In this document: positions 9,521 through 20,390 of the stretch, one piece after another
Layout of the letters: every line of letters begins with the position of its first letter
How positions within the stretch are numbered: position 1 is the first letter of the stretch
Source: Pinus tabuliformis
Lineage: Eukaryota; Streptophyta; Pinopsida; Pinales; Pinaceae
Assembly (NCBI GenBank): GCA_031772625.1
Contig: CM062817.1
Span: 954,779,705-954,843,704 of the forward strand
Length of the DNA: 64,000 nt
Reading direction: 5' to 3'
Translations under genes and position numbers: made by a program
Notes under the pieces: model-generated
Databases searched by the model: none
Told to the model about the DNA's origin: nothing
The model's input: the letters and a program-made list of their open reading frames with translations, nothing else

Positions 9521-11956
9521 GGATATTATCCCTTGCATATCCTTCTACTTTAATTTTTGTAATGTTTTCTTTTATGTTTTGATTTTTAGAATTCATAATA
9601 TGCCTTGTTAAAATTATTGAAGTTGTTTTAATAAGTTATAGGTATCCATTAGAAAGATTGGACTAAGAGGGAGCCTTTACCATTTTACCAAAATATAAGT
9701 ATATTGTTTTTAGTCTTATCTTTCATGTTTGGTTTCCTTCTCACTTCGAGATTTGTTTGTATTTTATACTCATAGCCTTTTTCTTTATATTTTCCTTGGT
9801 AGGAAATCTTGTAGAATACACAAAGGTTATGGAGGAAACTTCAAGGGATACACTTGAGTCATGAAAGAAGTCATGTTGCAAAGGAAGTTCTTCAAGAATT
9901 GATGTCCTACAAGGTTTGTTGAAGAACAACTCAAGGTATGCCATAGACTACAAGATTTGTTGCAAGGCTTTCTTCATACAAAAGGTATGATCATTCTTCC
10001 TTTAATATTTTCTCTACACTACTAACATCTTCATATCTAGGGTTTTGAATCTTAAATATTCTTGTTAGGGTGATCAATCATTAGATTGAATCTATCCTCG
10101 TTATACTATCTCTTTTTATTTGATCATTTTTTAGAAACCCTAACCTTTAGGGTTCATTGTAAAACCCTAGCCTCTTGACACTAGGGTATGTCAATGTTGA
10201 TTATGAAAACCTATTTATCTTAGGGTTTGTTAATAAAGTCTAGAACATATGATGAAATCCTATTCTTTTGAAGTTTAGGGTTTTGGTACTGTTATGGTAA
10301 AAACCTAGTCCTTTGGGGTTTATTGTTAATGTCAAGGTTATATAATGAAACCATAGTTTTTTAGGGTTTGGTAAATTAGGGTTTATGAACAAAACCCTTG
10401 TAATAGTTATAGTACGATCCTCAGAATTTAACCCTAGGTGTATATTAATCTATATGATCGAAACCCTAGCTTGGTCAAAATTGTTGTATATCTAACTTTG
10501 ATATATTGATGTTTGTATCTTGGGTTAACCTAATAGATATTGATATGAGATGCTAGTCCATGATAATGAAACCCTAGATATGTATATGAAAGTATGCTAT
10601 CTTGATGAAATCTAGGGTAGAGATTGATATTCTAGGGCATGATGATATTGTTTTCAATTATTAATATGATTTAGCTTTGATGATAAAATCTAGGGTTTGC
10701 AACAAACCCTAGTAGAGTCTTAAATGAAATTCTAAAAGCATATTGTTTAAACCTTAGATATATAGTACTATGATTGGATTTTTATTGTTGATATCTAAGG
10801 GTTTATGTATCGAAGATGGAGTCTTGGTTTTATCAAAAAATCCAAGCAAGATATAGAAGTATAGTATGTAAAATGCAACCCTTGTTGATTATGAACCTAT
10901 CTAGGTTTAGGTATTTGATGTCTAAAGCTTTAATGTTTTGATGCTTCCATTGTAATGGCATGATTTTGATATAGTTAACTTCATGCTTATGCGTATTTGT
11001 ATTGGGTTGTACTTGCTATTAAATTTTTACAGGTGCATAATCTTTAAGATGTTGAAGATATTAATAATTGAAAAAGATAATGATGATGAGCATGATGAAG
11101 GAATACCTAAGAATGATGATGAAAAAGATGACCTTGTTGCCATGAGAAAGAACGACACCTCGAAAGGTCGAAGCTTATTCGATGAAAGTTGTTGATCTCC
11201 CTAAGTTGAGAGGGAGCTTGGATAGAAGAAAAGGTATATATCCCCAGTTGAGAGAGAGGGCATATCATGACAATCATAGTGAATACCTTGAAGAAAGAAT
11301 GAAACTGAAGAATGAATGAAAGTTATACAATTGGATTTGCAAACAAAATACTTGGGAAATACTGAGATTGTATTTGGTGATACTAAAGAAATGAAAGAAG
11401 AAGAAAGCTTCCGACAAGTTGTATTTGGATAACATGATGATGATATAAGTAGCATCAGAATTATTGAGGACCCTGGAGGTTCATGTTTACTTGCATATAT
11501 ATTTGAAGGTTTATCATTGATTGGGGTTGTGATTGTGCAGGATCTCTCCACAAAAATATTGAACATTTGAAGCATGCTTGAGTAGTGGATATATATTTGA
11601 TTTAGTTGATAAGGAGAGATGAGGCATCTTGTGGCAATAAGATGCTTGGGAGGACATTTGGCTAGCATATGTGTTGATGTTTAGATCTCGAAGTAGGGAT
11701 GGTGGCGTTGGTGATGGAGCTCCAACCTTAGATACAAACCTAGATCCCTAGGTTGGTGTTAGAGCTTAAAAGCCTAATGGTACCTAATGTGGCTAAAGCT
11801 TGCGTACACCTTAGTCCCACCCAAATAGAGTACCCTGGTCAGGTATCTAATTTGTAGCACTGCGTGTGATGTGACTCTTCATAGAGTATATCATTTTGAG
11901 ATCTTCCATGTACATTTGTATATGTAATTATGAATACTTTCCCAGTTAAGAGGGAG
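9521..11956 (+). other. Internal region of element A without pol, including a telobox-like array
   Basis: No protease, integrase, RT or RNase H motif is seen in any frame. Between about 10035 and 10805 the sequence holds roughly sixteen AAACCCTA/TAGGGTTT-type motifs in both orientations, irregularly spaced in an AT-rich background. Two decoy polypurine tracts resembling the true one (gagagggag) occur at about 11207 and 11240. The true tract (cagttaagagggag, 11943-11956) abuts the 3' LTR. Open frames in 10983-11668 have no recognisable homology. Confidence 0.6.
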
Positions 11957-12061
11957 TGTTGAAAATGGTAACTAGTGTCAGTCTTCATAAGTGTATTTGA
12001 GTCATGATGTAATGTACTTATCGAAATAAAGAAGAAGAAATTGAATTATTAAAGCATATGT
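11957..12061 (+). repeat. 3' LTR of element A, first ~105 bp only
   Basis: It matches the start of the 5' LTR at 7644 for about 100 bp with scattered substitutions and a small deletion. It is broken off at the LTR boundary of element G. Confidence 0.85.
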
Positions 12062-13145
12062 TGTTAATTTTCAAATTGTTCTATGTTGTTTCATTTACTT
12101 TAGCCCAAATCAAATCTTCATTTAGAAATGCATCCAATTATTAACAACATTTCCAATCATAATCAGTAATGGAAGATAGAATAATATATGGAATGACAAA
12201 GGAGATAATAGACCAACCACAAGAGACGCCAGATTGGTCAAAGACCAAGGAAAAATCCCACCGCATGGGAAAACCCTCTCAAATCTTCTTCTTATTAGAT
12301 TGTCATAAAATGTTTCAATAGAGAGTACAATGAGCCCAATACATAATCATCAACAAATATTTACCCAATACAAATTAGAAAGAGGCTTCCATAATTACTA
12401 TACAATAGAGAGAAAAGTTCCACCCTGCGGTCAACTACAGTCAACTGTCAAACCCTAGCTTAGAACCTTGGTCACACTCATGAAGATAATTTGCGAGTGA
12501 CTGAGCCTTCTCAGTCGCTCCCTGAGACACTACAAGCGACCAACTGTGGCACCCCGATTTTGAAATCCTAGCTCAAAACCTATTCACTCCCTAAGGAACT
12601 ATATGCGAGTAGTTATGACTACTCGGTCGCTCCCTGAAGCATGATAAGCGAGAAACTGGGGTCCAAACCTCCTAGAACTGCCTCTGCACCCCAGTCGCTT
12701 CCTTCTGGTTATTGTGTGAGCGATTGTGGCTTCCCAGTCGCTCTTTGGAGAACTACGAGCAAGTGACTATAAGCCTTAGACCTGTAATTTCAGACCTTGC
12801 ACGAAACTTCATCTGTCAGACCTGTGCGAACCTAACAGTAGAAGAAGAGAAGAGAATGCTTGATGATGATGTCCAAATGAGCTGGAGGTCTCTTGTATTT
12901 CTAGGCTTCCATGAGGCTCCACTTGATGTTGAGGTCGACCTGTCCAATTGTACATATGTGTGAGGCTGACCTGTCCCAATGTATATGTGAGGGTTCACAA
13001 ATTCAAAAACCGACTTTTTCTTGTCCAAATAGGGTGATCTTTAGGTCGATTTTGGTCCTCTCGAAAAGAGGAATCCAATGAAATCATCATCTCTATAATA
13101 TGAGCTATCCAATGTGGAATTTGACCCTAGTTTCATAAATTAACA
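12062..13145 (-). repeat. 3' LTR of element G (1,084 bp)
   Basis: The ends are TGTTAATTT and AAATTAACA, a perfect 9-bp terminal inverted repeat. In minus orientation the LTR is preceded by the polypurine tract CCTAGTTGAGAGGGAG (13146-13161), closely like that of element A. At about 12511-12766 it contains four diverged copies of a CAGTCGCT...AGCGA hairpin-like motif. No second copy is in the window. Confidence 0.78.
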
Positions 13146-13209
13146 CTCCCTCTCAACTAGGAAGACTTCCACTTGCCAATATCATCCTATCATGCCCTGT
13201 CCATCTCTG
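12062..13209 (-). mobile_element. Copia element G, left part: 3' LTR plus adjoining internal end
   Basis: G runs on the minus strand. Its 3' LTR is 12062-13145; the polypurine tract and 64 bp of internal sequence follow to 13209, where element C interrupts. The internal sequence resumes at 55806, as shown by the 5-bp CTCTG duplicated around C. G entered the 3' LTR of element A. Its 5' end is cut by element F at 59018 and would resume beyond the window. Confidence 0.78.
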
Positions 13210-13795
13210 TGTTGTAGCATTTTTTGGTTTTGATAAGTTAGAATAAATTAGACAAAAAAAGGAAAACGTATATACAAAATGTTAAGATAGGATATGGACA
13301 AAAAGAATGTTGAATAAAAAATGTTAGGAAATATTTTGATAAATACGTCCATGTCAAAGAAAATGTTAGGGTAGATGCCCTTAAAAATGAAGGCAAAATA
13401 AAACGTTAGGTTAGACAGAAAAGAAAAAGAAATCAACTCTGAAAGTGTTGCAAATCTAAATGCCACTACTTTGTTCTAGAATCAGTTTGAAAAATAATAG
13501 TTGTGTGCAGTTTGTTTAGATGCCACACTAGGTTATTTTGTCCAATTACACAATTGCATCATAATTGGATTTGTTTTAAATTAGTTTTCATAGGTAGAAA
13601 ATAAATTGGCTCAACAGTTTAATCTTAGCTAATGGAAGAAATAAGGTATAGAGATAAATTGTTCATAAAAAGAAAATATTGGGTTGCTAGTTCAAATGCA
13701 CTTTGGAAGGATAAGTAAAAATTTTAGGAATAGAAGGGTAGGTAGAAATGTGAAAGCTTGAGATTCTGAAATGGTTATTTCCTAAAAGATCAATA

Positions 13796-13971
13796 TCACA
13801 TCGCATCATTCATAAGTGAATGAACCATTTGGCGGAAGAAAGTGTGATATGCGATAATGCTGTCAAGCGTTGGATGACTGCTGATTCATAACCATAGGAT
13901 CATATCGCATCGCATCATTCATAAGTAAAAGAAACATTGGGCGGAAGAAAGTGCGATTTGTGATATGCTAT
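13796..13971 (+). repeat. Paired direct repeats with GCGATATGC-type palindromes upstream of the first LTR promoter
   Basis: Two ~65-bp units (about 13796-13859 and 13904-13967) share CGCATCATTCATAAGT, an AACCATTT or AACATTGG box, and GGCGGAAGAAAGTG. Each ends in a variant of GCGATATGC or GTGATATGC. TATCGCATCGC at the start of unit 2 can pair with its GCGATTTGTGATA end. The same arrangement is kept in LTR2 (about 26007-26178) and LTR3 (about 50765-50940). It looks like an enhancer-type module, but that is inference. Confidence 0.5.
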
Positions 13972-14457
13972 CACTTCATTCATTAAATCACCCAGACCCA
14001 GAGCCACTGCTTTCACCTATCATATCCCGACCCCAATGTTCATTCCCTGCTCATACGATAAAATCCCTCCACCTCACCTCTCATCTCGCACACTCCTCCG
14101 CAATCATACGACCCACACTCGCTTTCGGCCCTCATTCACCGTCTGAAGTTTATCAGCCCCGGTCAGTCTTTAATACCTCCCATATAAACCACAAAAATAC
14201 CTCTTAGTCTTTCGGGACTAAAAATCCCAAAACCACAAACCGCTCCATCTTACCCCCGAACGCGGTATCCTTCATAGCCGTTACCGCCACCCCACGTCAC
14301 GTTCCACTTCATATCTCCCGTCCAATCATCGGCCACCTATCCGTTGCCCATTCATTTCCACTCCCATGCATTTATGACCAAACGTCCGTTAATTAACCCG
14401 TTGTATAATTAATGAAATTTCAAACATTCGGTGCCACCCTCCCACTCCATTTTTCTC

Positions 14458-14466
14458 TTTATAAAC
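14458..14466 (+). promoter_or_regulatory. TATA box upstream of the LTR-encoded frame (LTR1)
   Basis: TTTATAAAC lies about 230 bp before the start of the LTR frame, downstream of the pyrimidine-rich tract. It is conserved in LTR2 (26677-26685) and LTR3 (51444-51452). A start site about 30 bp downstream would place the LTR frame first in the transcript. Confidence 0.55.
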
Positions 14467-14686
14467 ACTGTGTCATGCATTTCAAAGGTTACACAATTAA
14501 CTTCTGCGACCTAGAGTATTCTTCAAGATCGCTTGCCCAACAACTCAGCCATACTTCAACATTCTAGCAGCCACTTGTCCTGTTCACAAGCACATCTTCT
14601 AGGTCCACTTGTCAGTTACCTGTCTCCATTCTGGTAACTCCTTTTTATCATTCTGTCATTTACAATCCACAGTTTACTTTGCCAAA

Positions 14687-17600
14687 ATTCCTCCCAAGGG
14701 AAAAGCAATTGCAAAAGTTTCAAATCCTCTAATTCAACCACATATTGATTTCCACCATACTCCATTAGATGACAAGGATTGCAATCATTGAGACTTCTTA
14801 TCAATTTGATTTATTTGAAATTTATTGTTGGTGGGAAGAGTATCTAACTGACCAGAGTGATGAAATTGGGCTTTGGGAATCCCAATTATCCCATTATATT
14901 TTTCCACAAATACATAGAGCTCCAGATTTTGTGAGAAATGCCATGAATCCTATGATCCTAGCCAGAGAGCCATTATCTCACCTACTGGAGAAATCCTATG
15001 TCCTATTAACGTTGATTCAATTGAGAAAATGTTGCAGGCCCCTGCCACTTCCCCAACTCATCCTTTTTCTCATGAAAACTAGATATAACCTTATAACAAA
15101 TTGGACTTTACTAAGAGATTCCAGCCCCTGGAACTATTTTTAGCAATTGGTAGTCCTCTACCAAAGAGAAATCCCCCTTATGCTTCGTCTATGTTTCCTG
15201 ATAGAACCAGGCATAACACTACTATGCTGTCCTATTTGCTTGGTTATCACTCTGATAAGTCTGTCAATGAAGCTATCCTTGGTTTCTTGTCCATGTTTTC
15301 TTCTGATTCTAAGCCTACAATTATTTATGATTTTGGTCATTTCATAGTTGAAACCAAACATGAGAATTTTGTCAAATTTAACACTGAAGAAGTATTCAAG
15401 TATACTTCAGTACTTGTGTATCTGTTTACATATTTTCAGGGAGACAAATTCCCATTCCCTTTGCATAAACTTGATGAAGAAGGACAACAAAAATCAGTGA
15501 CTTTCTGGACTTCAATGGGGATGAAGGAGAAAGAAGAATTCACATACAAGTAGTTCATAGAACTATTCATTCATCCACCCCTCAGCCTTATGAGCAGCAC
15601 CCCATTACCAAGGATTAGTGAGGAGATTATCAAATAACTTCAGTTCATAGATTAGGCTGCAACAGGAGATTGGTATTGCTACCAAAACTACACAGAAATT
15701 AGGGTTTTTGGCTGTGATCTTCCACCCTACAAACTACCAAAATACCTCCCTGTTAGAATCTTCGCACTAGAGTACTTGATGCAAAGATTGAATGCAGATG
15801 AAGTATATTTTGTAGCTGCCAAAAAGAAAACTCAATTTAAGCTCAAATCTCAGGTTGGTACCTTCATTTGTAATACTAGAACAACAGGGGAGGAAGTTGA
15901 TAAGCTGCTAAAAGAAATGAAATTTTCTCTCATTTTTTCTTTGTCATATGACCCATTGGGAATCATCTCCAAACTTAGGGTGGAGAATAAATTCACACCA
16001 TATCATCATACAGCTAGGCCTGAGATAGAACAGTTCAAGAATCAGTTGGAATGGACGTATAGTACCCTCCATGAGGCTAAGGAGCAGGTAGTCTCTACAT
16101 CAAATATGCAAACTCTAATTGCATGGGAAAAGGCAGCCAAGAGAGGGAGGGAAGAACAATTTTCACCTGCAACAGAGGAAACAAGCCAAGGCTTCAAGGT
16201 CTTTCAAAGGAAAAGAAACAAGGGGTCTCTATGGATATTGATTCACAGTCTGGTGGATAATCTATACAATCTCCAACTCAGTCTACGACTTCTCATGAAC
16301 AATAGATAGTCCAAGTTGTTGGAGGCATTCCAGAGAATATAGAAGAAGACATCTTCCATGTATTTAGTGAAATCAAAAGAAAGAATGAGGAAGTGAAGTT
16401 GAATACTTACACCCAGTTCTGGAAGCATTCTTCCAGCTCTCAAGCAAGGCTTCTTTCAGTCTTTGACTCTGAGAAGGGCAAGATGCAAATGGCTTTCTTG
16501 CAGGCCAAGTTCCTTAGCCCAGGACTGCATCACAATATCAAAAACATACTTCTTTTGTGTTCAATGTCCAAGATGTGCATCCAATTGATCAAATTGAGAT
16601 GCACAAACAAACTGAACAAATGATTGCTTCAACCTTGATAAACACAGCTATGATTTTGTCAAAATTGTAGGTTACATTGGCCAATATTCAGTCACAATTA
16701 AAGTTGGAGAAGGTCTCCTCGTTAGCAAAGGATACCAAGATTCATTCCCTGGAAAATCTAGTGCTAACGATGGGACATGATCCATAAAACATAAATGCTG
16801 TAGAGGAGCTCATTAAGAAAAAGAAAACTGAAGTTGCAGCACTAAAGAAACAACTGAAACTACCAGCATCTGAGGATCCAATGGCCAAAGAAATCGAGGA
16901 GTCAGAGACTCAAAAGTCAGACATGATGAATCTCATCGTAGAATTTTTTTTGCAAATAAAACAAATGGAGTAGCAGATGGAGAAATTGGTTAAGGAGAAG
17001 GAGGAAGCTATCAAGTCATTCAAACTTCAACATATATAGTTTCTCTTGCAGTAGTTCCCATCACCAGAATTTCTACTACAACCACTGCATCAGCAACAGG
17101 TACAACAGAAGGAGTTGAACGACTTACTGAAGTTGTTCAGAACTTGTCTATCCAGACAGGAGAAATCAATAAATTGAAGGATGAACTCAAATAATTATGG
17201 CTCTTAAAGTCTATATCAGACAATACACACACAACTGAAACAAACAGACTTAAAGGCCAAGTGGAAGTGTTGAAGAAAGAACTCACATATTCTTGCATAG
17301 GAAGCAAGTTAGGTTTAGCAAAAGAAATTCTGTGGGAATAAATCACAGAGGCAATCAAGGATATTTGGCCCTCCATTAAGATAATATTCAACAAAAAAGA
17401 TCTCTTGGAGAAAGCTCAGGAAGCAGTGGAATCCATAAATAGGCAGCTGGAGGATATGTCAGAGAGTGCCTGTGATATAATCAAATTTCTGAATTCCAAG
17501 GATGACTATGAGCTTGAGGAGTTAAGGATAAGTGATAGGACTACAAAAATATTAGAAGTGAAGAAGACTATCACTAAGATAAATCTCAACCTTCAGCTAC

Positions 17601-17974
17601 AAGAAAAGTGCAGCAATGTTAACCACATGGTTCAGAGATTCTTCAACAAAATTGAACCTTTGATCAGAAAAGGTTTACCTTCTATGATGGTTATTAATGA
17701 TAAATTGATGCCAATTGAGGATTATGTCAAAAATTTACTAGAGGTGGGCACCCATGTAGCTTCAATAGCAAATATCAAAGGATCAACAACACCAACTCTC
17801 ATAGTAAAAACACTCAGGGATTCTTTATTCATCCTTGAAGAAATCAAGCATATATTTTTGGTAAAACCCACTTTTACTAAATATATGGAGATGGATGAAA
17901 TCTATATGAGGGTAACAAATATTTCTATCCCAGATAAGAAACGTTGGGAAGAATTAACAGATTTACTGGATTGA
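14687..17974 (+). pseudogene. LTR-encoded large protein, unknown family (LTR1 copy)
   Basis: A coding frame of about 1,096 codons fills the middle of the LTR, broken here by frameshifts and stops. The start codon is lost (ATT where the other two LTRs have ATG). Recognisable open pieces are 14769-15143, 15101-15553, 15776-16309 and 17405-17974. I do not recognise the family. Visible features are: an N-terminus with PPKGK; a block around residue 150 with FLAIGSPLPKRNPP; YDFGHFIVET near 213; CDLPPYKLPKYLPV near 342; YDPLGIISKLRVE near 421; a basic KRGREEQ patch near 486; a Lys/Glu-rich predicted coiled coil near 733-778; and an alpha-helical C-terminal 230 residues. It lacks RT, integrase, protease and zinc-knuckle motifs. 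Confidence 0.7.
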
Positions 17975-18164
17975 GGATAATGGAACAACATTCAATTTTT
18001 GTGGGAACAATCAGCCAACTCCAACATTTTTCAACTTTTTCAGCAATAGTCATCAAAAAACGCAACACCAAAGTAGTGCCAGATCATTATACAGTTTTAT
18101 TTTTGATTGTGTAAATAATCTATTTTTGTAAAATCAGTTCAGGATATTTTTCGTCCTACTGTTG

Positions 18165-18172
18165 TATAAATA
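18165..18172 (+). promoter_or_regulatory. Second LTR TATA box (LTR1), probable gag-pol promoter
   Basis: TATAAATA in the context ttgTATAAATAactctcttcac is conserved in LTR2 (30386-30393) and LTR3 (55156-55163). It lies about 640 bp before the LTR end, the usual spacing for a U3/R border. A small inverted repeat (AAGGGTTGCACCCTT) follows about 20 bp downstream. If this is the genomic promoter, the large LTR frame lies in U3. Confidence 0.55.
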
Positions 18173-18820
18173 ACTCTCTTCACAAGTTACTAAAGGGTTG
18201 CACCCTTGAAGAAGCATTTCTAGACATTTGATGTAATTAATATTTCTGGATCATTAATACGAAGCAAAGGATTTTGAATTCTGTTTTTCACAGTTTGTGT
18301 TTCTTGTAGGTGTTTCCAGTGTCATTCATTATTTTTTTCTTCATATACTTGTGTCTTGCAGAGATAACTAGGTAGGAATAATTGTATTTCAATATATTCC
18401 TATAAGCTTTCTGAAGAGATAATCTATAAAAATAATGAATTAATGGACTGCTTGTTTAATTAATTCCCTCAAAATTAATAAATCATTAGCATATTTTGTA
18501 AGCTCATGTGTATTTTCTCAAACCTGTAAACATGGTTTAAAGGTTTTCATACTTATGATTATCTAGCTTTCAATTTGAAAATTGTGGCAATCATATTACT
18601 TTTCAGTTTCTGCTTATCATCATAAAAGCGATTTCACTGTGTAAATATTTATAGCAGCCCTCTGCTGAGATATTGATATTATTCAAGAGGTTAGGCACAT
18701 TAGTTCTATATCTGTTTCATACATTGGTCTCCCAAATTAAAACAAAACCCCCAAAACATTTATCTTCGACGCTCAGGCATAATAGCTGACCATTATTATC
18801 TTAGAGGTACAACATCAAAC

Positions 18821-18838
18821 TAGCGCCATTGCCAGGGA
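18821..18838 (+). other. Primer-binding site of element C, first copy
   Basis: TAGCGCCATTGCCAGGGA lies six bases after the LTR end (spacer TCAAAC). The second copy reads TGGCGCC, so the first base pair here has mutated. It resembles the TGGCGCCGTTGCC-type sites of plant gypsy elements; the tRNA should be confirmed against a tRNA set. Confidence 0.75.
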
Positions 18839-19021
18839 CTCGAATTTCATTAAGTTTTCCTAGGGCAACGATATGTATTCTATTGCTTTAAGGTGATTAA
18901 AGGTTTATAAAGGTTAAAATCCTTCACCTGGCGACTCCACTCTCCCAAACTGGCACCTTTTAAGAATACCAGATCTCATTCAGAGGCTGACTTAGTTGAT
19001 CCTCTACCAGACCCTGAAAAA

Positions 19022-20389
19022 ATGATGAGAAAATCCAGTTCTAAAATGGGACATCAACCCTCTTCTTCTTCTTCTTTAGTCTTGCAGTTTGAAGGTTTAG
19101 CATCATTTGATCCTTATATTAATATTCCATCCAATTCGGATTACTCCCACCTATCACCTAGGGTTGCTGGACTCTTAAACAAGGGAGTTGATTTTAAATC
19201 AACATTCCTCATTCATTCATTTGAAACTCATCCAAAACCCTCACTACTAGCAGGATCACCTGAAACTGAGTCTGACTTGGGTGTTAATTTACCAGAATAC
19301 AAACCAACAGATTTCATATCCCCAACCACTTATTCATTTCCTCCTACTTCTAGACAACCTGAAGCTTCTACTTCTGAACATCCTGAAGAGACCTTCTCTA
19401 TGTATTCAAATCCACTCTTTGAAGCAAAGGAGGGTAGTCATCCACATGTCTAGAAGTTAGTTCTTAAGACTCCTTTGAAATCATTCAGGAGATCCCCTCC
19501 TTCTTCACCTCCAACTAGTTCTTCACCCCCTCAATCACCTTCTTCAACCCCTTCTTCATCTTCTTCAACCTCTTCATCCACCCAAACACCTCATACACCA
19601 CCTCTCACTATGGATTTCCAACCTATTCTACAGGCTAGATATGTAGCTTTAGTCTTACCTCCTAATCTCGATGCACTCTCAGTTGGATACTTGAAATACC
19701 TTCCCAGGTATAATGGGGAAACCGGTCCTTCTGCTGAAGACCATCTTCAAGCCTTTTTACACTTTGCAGATAACATGAATATTGAACAAGAAAATATTTA
19801 CATGAGGTTGTTTGTACAATCACTTGAAGGAAACGTAAGAGTTTGGTTTAGGCAGTTACCTGCAAATTCCATTGAAGAACTTACATATATATTTAAAAAC
19901 CAGTGGGGTGTGAAAAAATATCCTCTTTACATTCTCATTGAGTTTGATGAACTTAAAAGAAATTTTGGTGAACCTGTATTAGACTTTATCAAAATATTCA
20001 ATAAGATTTATCATAAAATTACCCTTGATTGTAAACCCCCTGTAGCAGCAACAAAATCTAGATTTTCTAAAGCCTTTGATGATGATTTTTCTGTTATGCT
20101 GAGAGAGAGAACTTCAAGAAATCTTGAAGATATGCAAACAAATTCTATTGAGGTAGAAGCAAACAGGGTTGCTTCAACTTCTTTGAAAGCTAAAGAGGAA
20201 AATCCCCAAAGAAAACTCAAATCGACACCAGAGGCTTCTAGTTCCTCTAAGACGAAAACTGAAGATTCTAAAATAGATGAAATAAATTCTCTTCTTAGAA
20301 ATCTATCTAATAGAATTTCCAAGGTTGAGACTCAACCTTGGACAATTCAAAAAACAGTTTCCAGACCCCAAAATCAAAATAGGTCAGTA
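19022..20389 (+). pseudogene. Element C gag, internal copy 1
   Basis: The frame starts with an ATG at 19022 and runs to a stop near 20390, broken by one TAG at 19451-19453. The N-terminus is Ser-rich (QPSSSSS, residues about 13-20), and a Ser/Pro/Thr-rich low-complexity stretch spans about 19487-19608. The capsid core (Retrotrans_gag-like) follows: YLKYLPRYNGETGPSAEDHL at about 19688, then RLFVQSLEGNVRVWF and FKNQWGVKK. A Lys/Ser-rich tail follows. No CCHC zinc knuckle is visible. After 20390 the homologous frame continues in another phase through an insertion or deletion that internal copy 2 shares. Confidence 0.85.
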
Positions 20390-20390
20390 T

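Larger units (their letters stand above)
7644..12061 (+). mobile_element. Copia element A: non-autonomous, gag only, 3' LTR truncated
   Basis: Element A has a full 5' LTR (7644-8595), a copia primer-binding site, a damaged gag, about 2.4 kb of sequence without pol, a polypurine tract (11943-11956) and the first ~105 bp of a 3' LTR (11957-12061). The two LTR starts align closely: TGTTGAAAAATGTAACTAGTGTC against TGTTGAAAATGGTAACTAGTGTC, then the shared TCATGATGT and GTACTTATC boxes. The 3' LTR stops where the LTR of element G begins, so the rest should lie beyond the right edge of the window. With no RT or integrase, A would have depended on a related autonomous element. Confidence 0.85.
13210..18814 (+). 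repeat. LTR1 of element C (5,605 bp)
   Basis: It runs from TGTTGTAGC to GGTACAACA (7-bp terminal inverted repeat). From left to right it contains: an AT-rich part; two direct repeats with GCGATATGC-type palindromes (about 13796-13971); a pyrimidine-rich tract (about 13980-14200); a TATA box at 14458; the LTR-encoded reading frame (14687-17974); a second TATA box at 18165; and about 640 bp to the end. In the first ~0.76 kb it differs from LTR2 and LTR3 together; after that it agrees with LTR2 against LTR3. Confidence 0.92.

Noticed and set aside
10035..10805. True interstitial telomere array.
   Set aside because: The AAACCCTA-like motifs are irregularly spaced and in both orientations, not head-to-tail TTTAGGG repeats.
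16243..16443. Minus-strand frame repeated identically at 28462-28662 and similar at 53232-53432.
   Set aside because: It is antisense to the LTR-encoded frame of element C; its conservation is a by-product of LTR copying.
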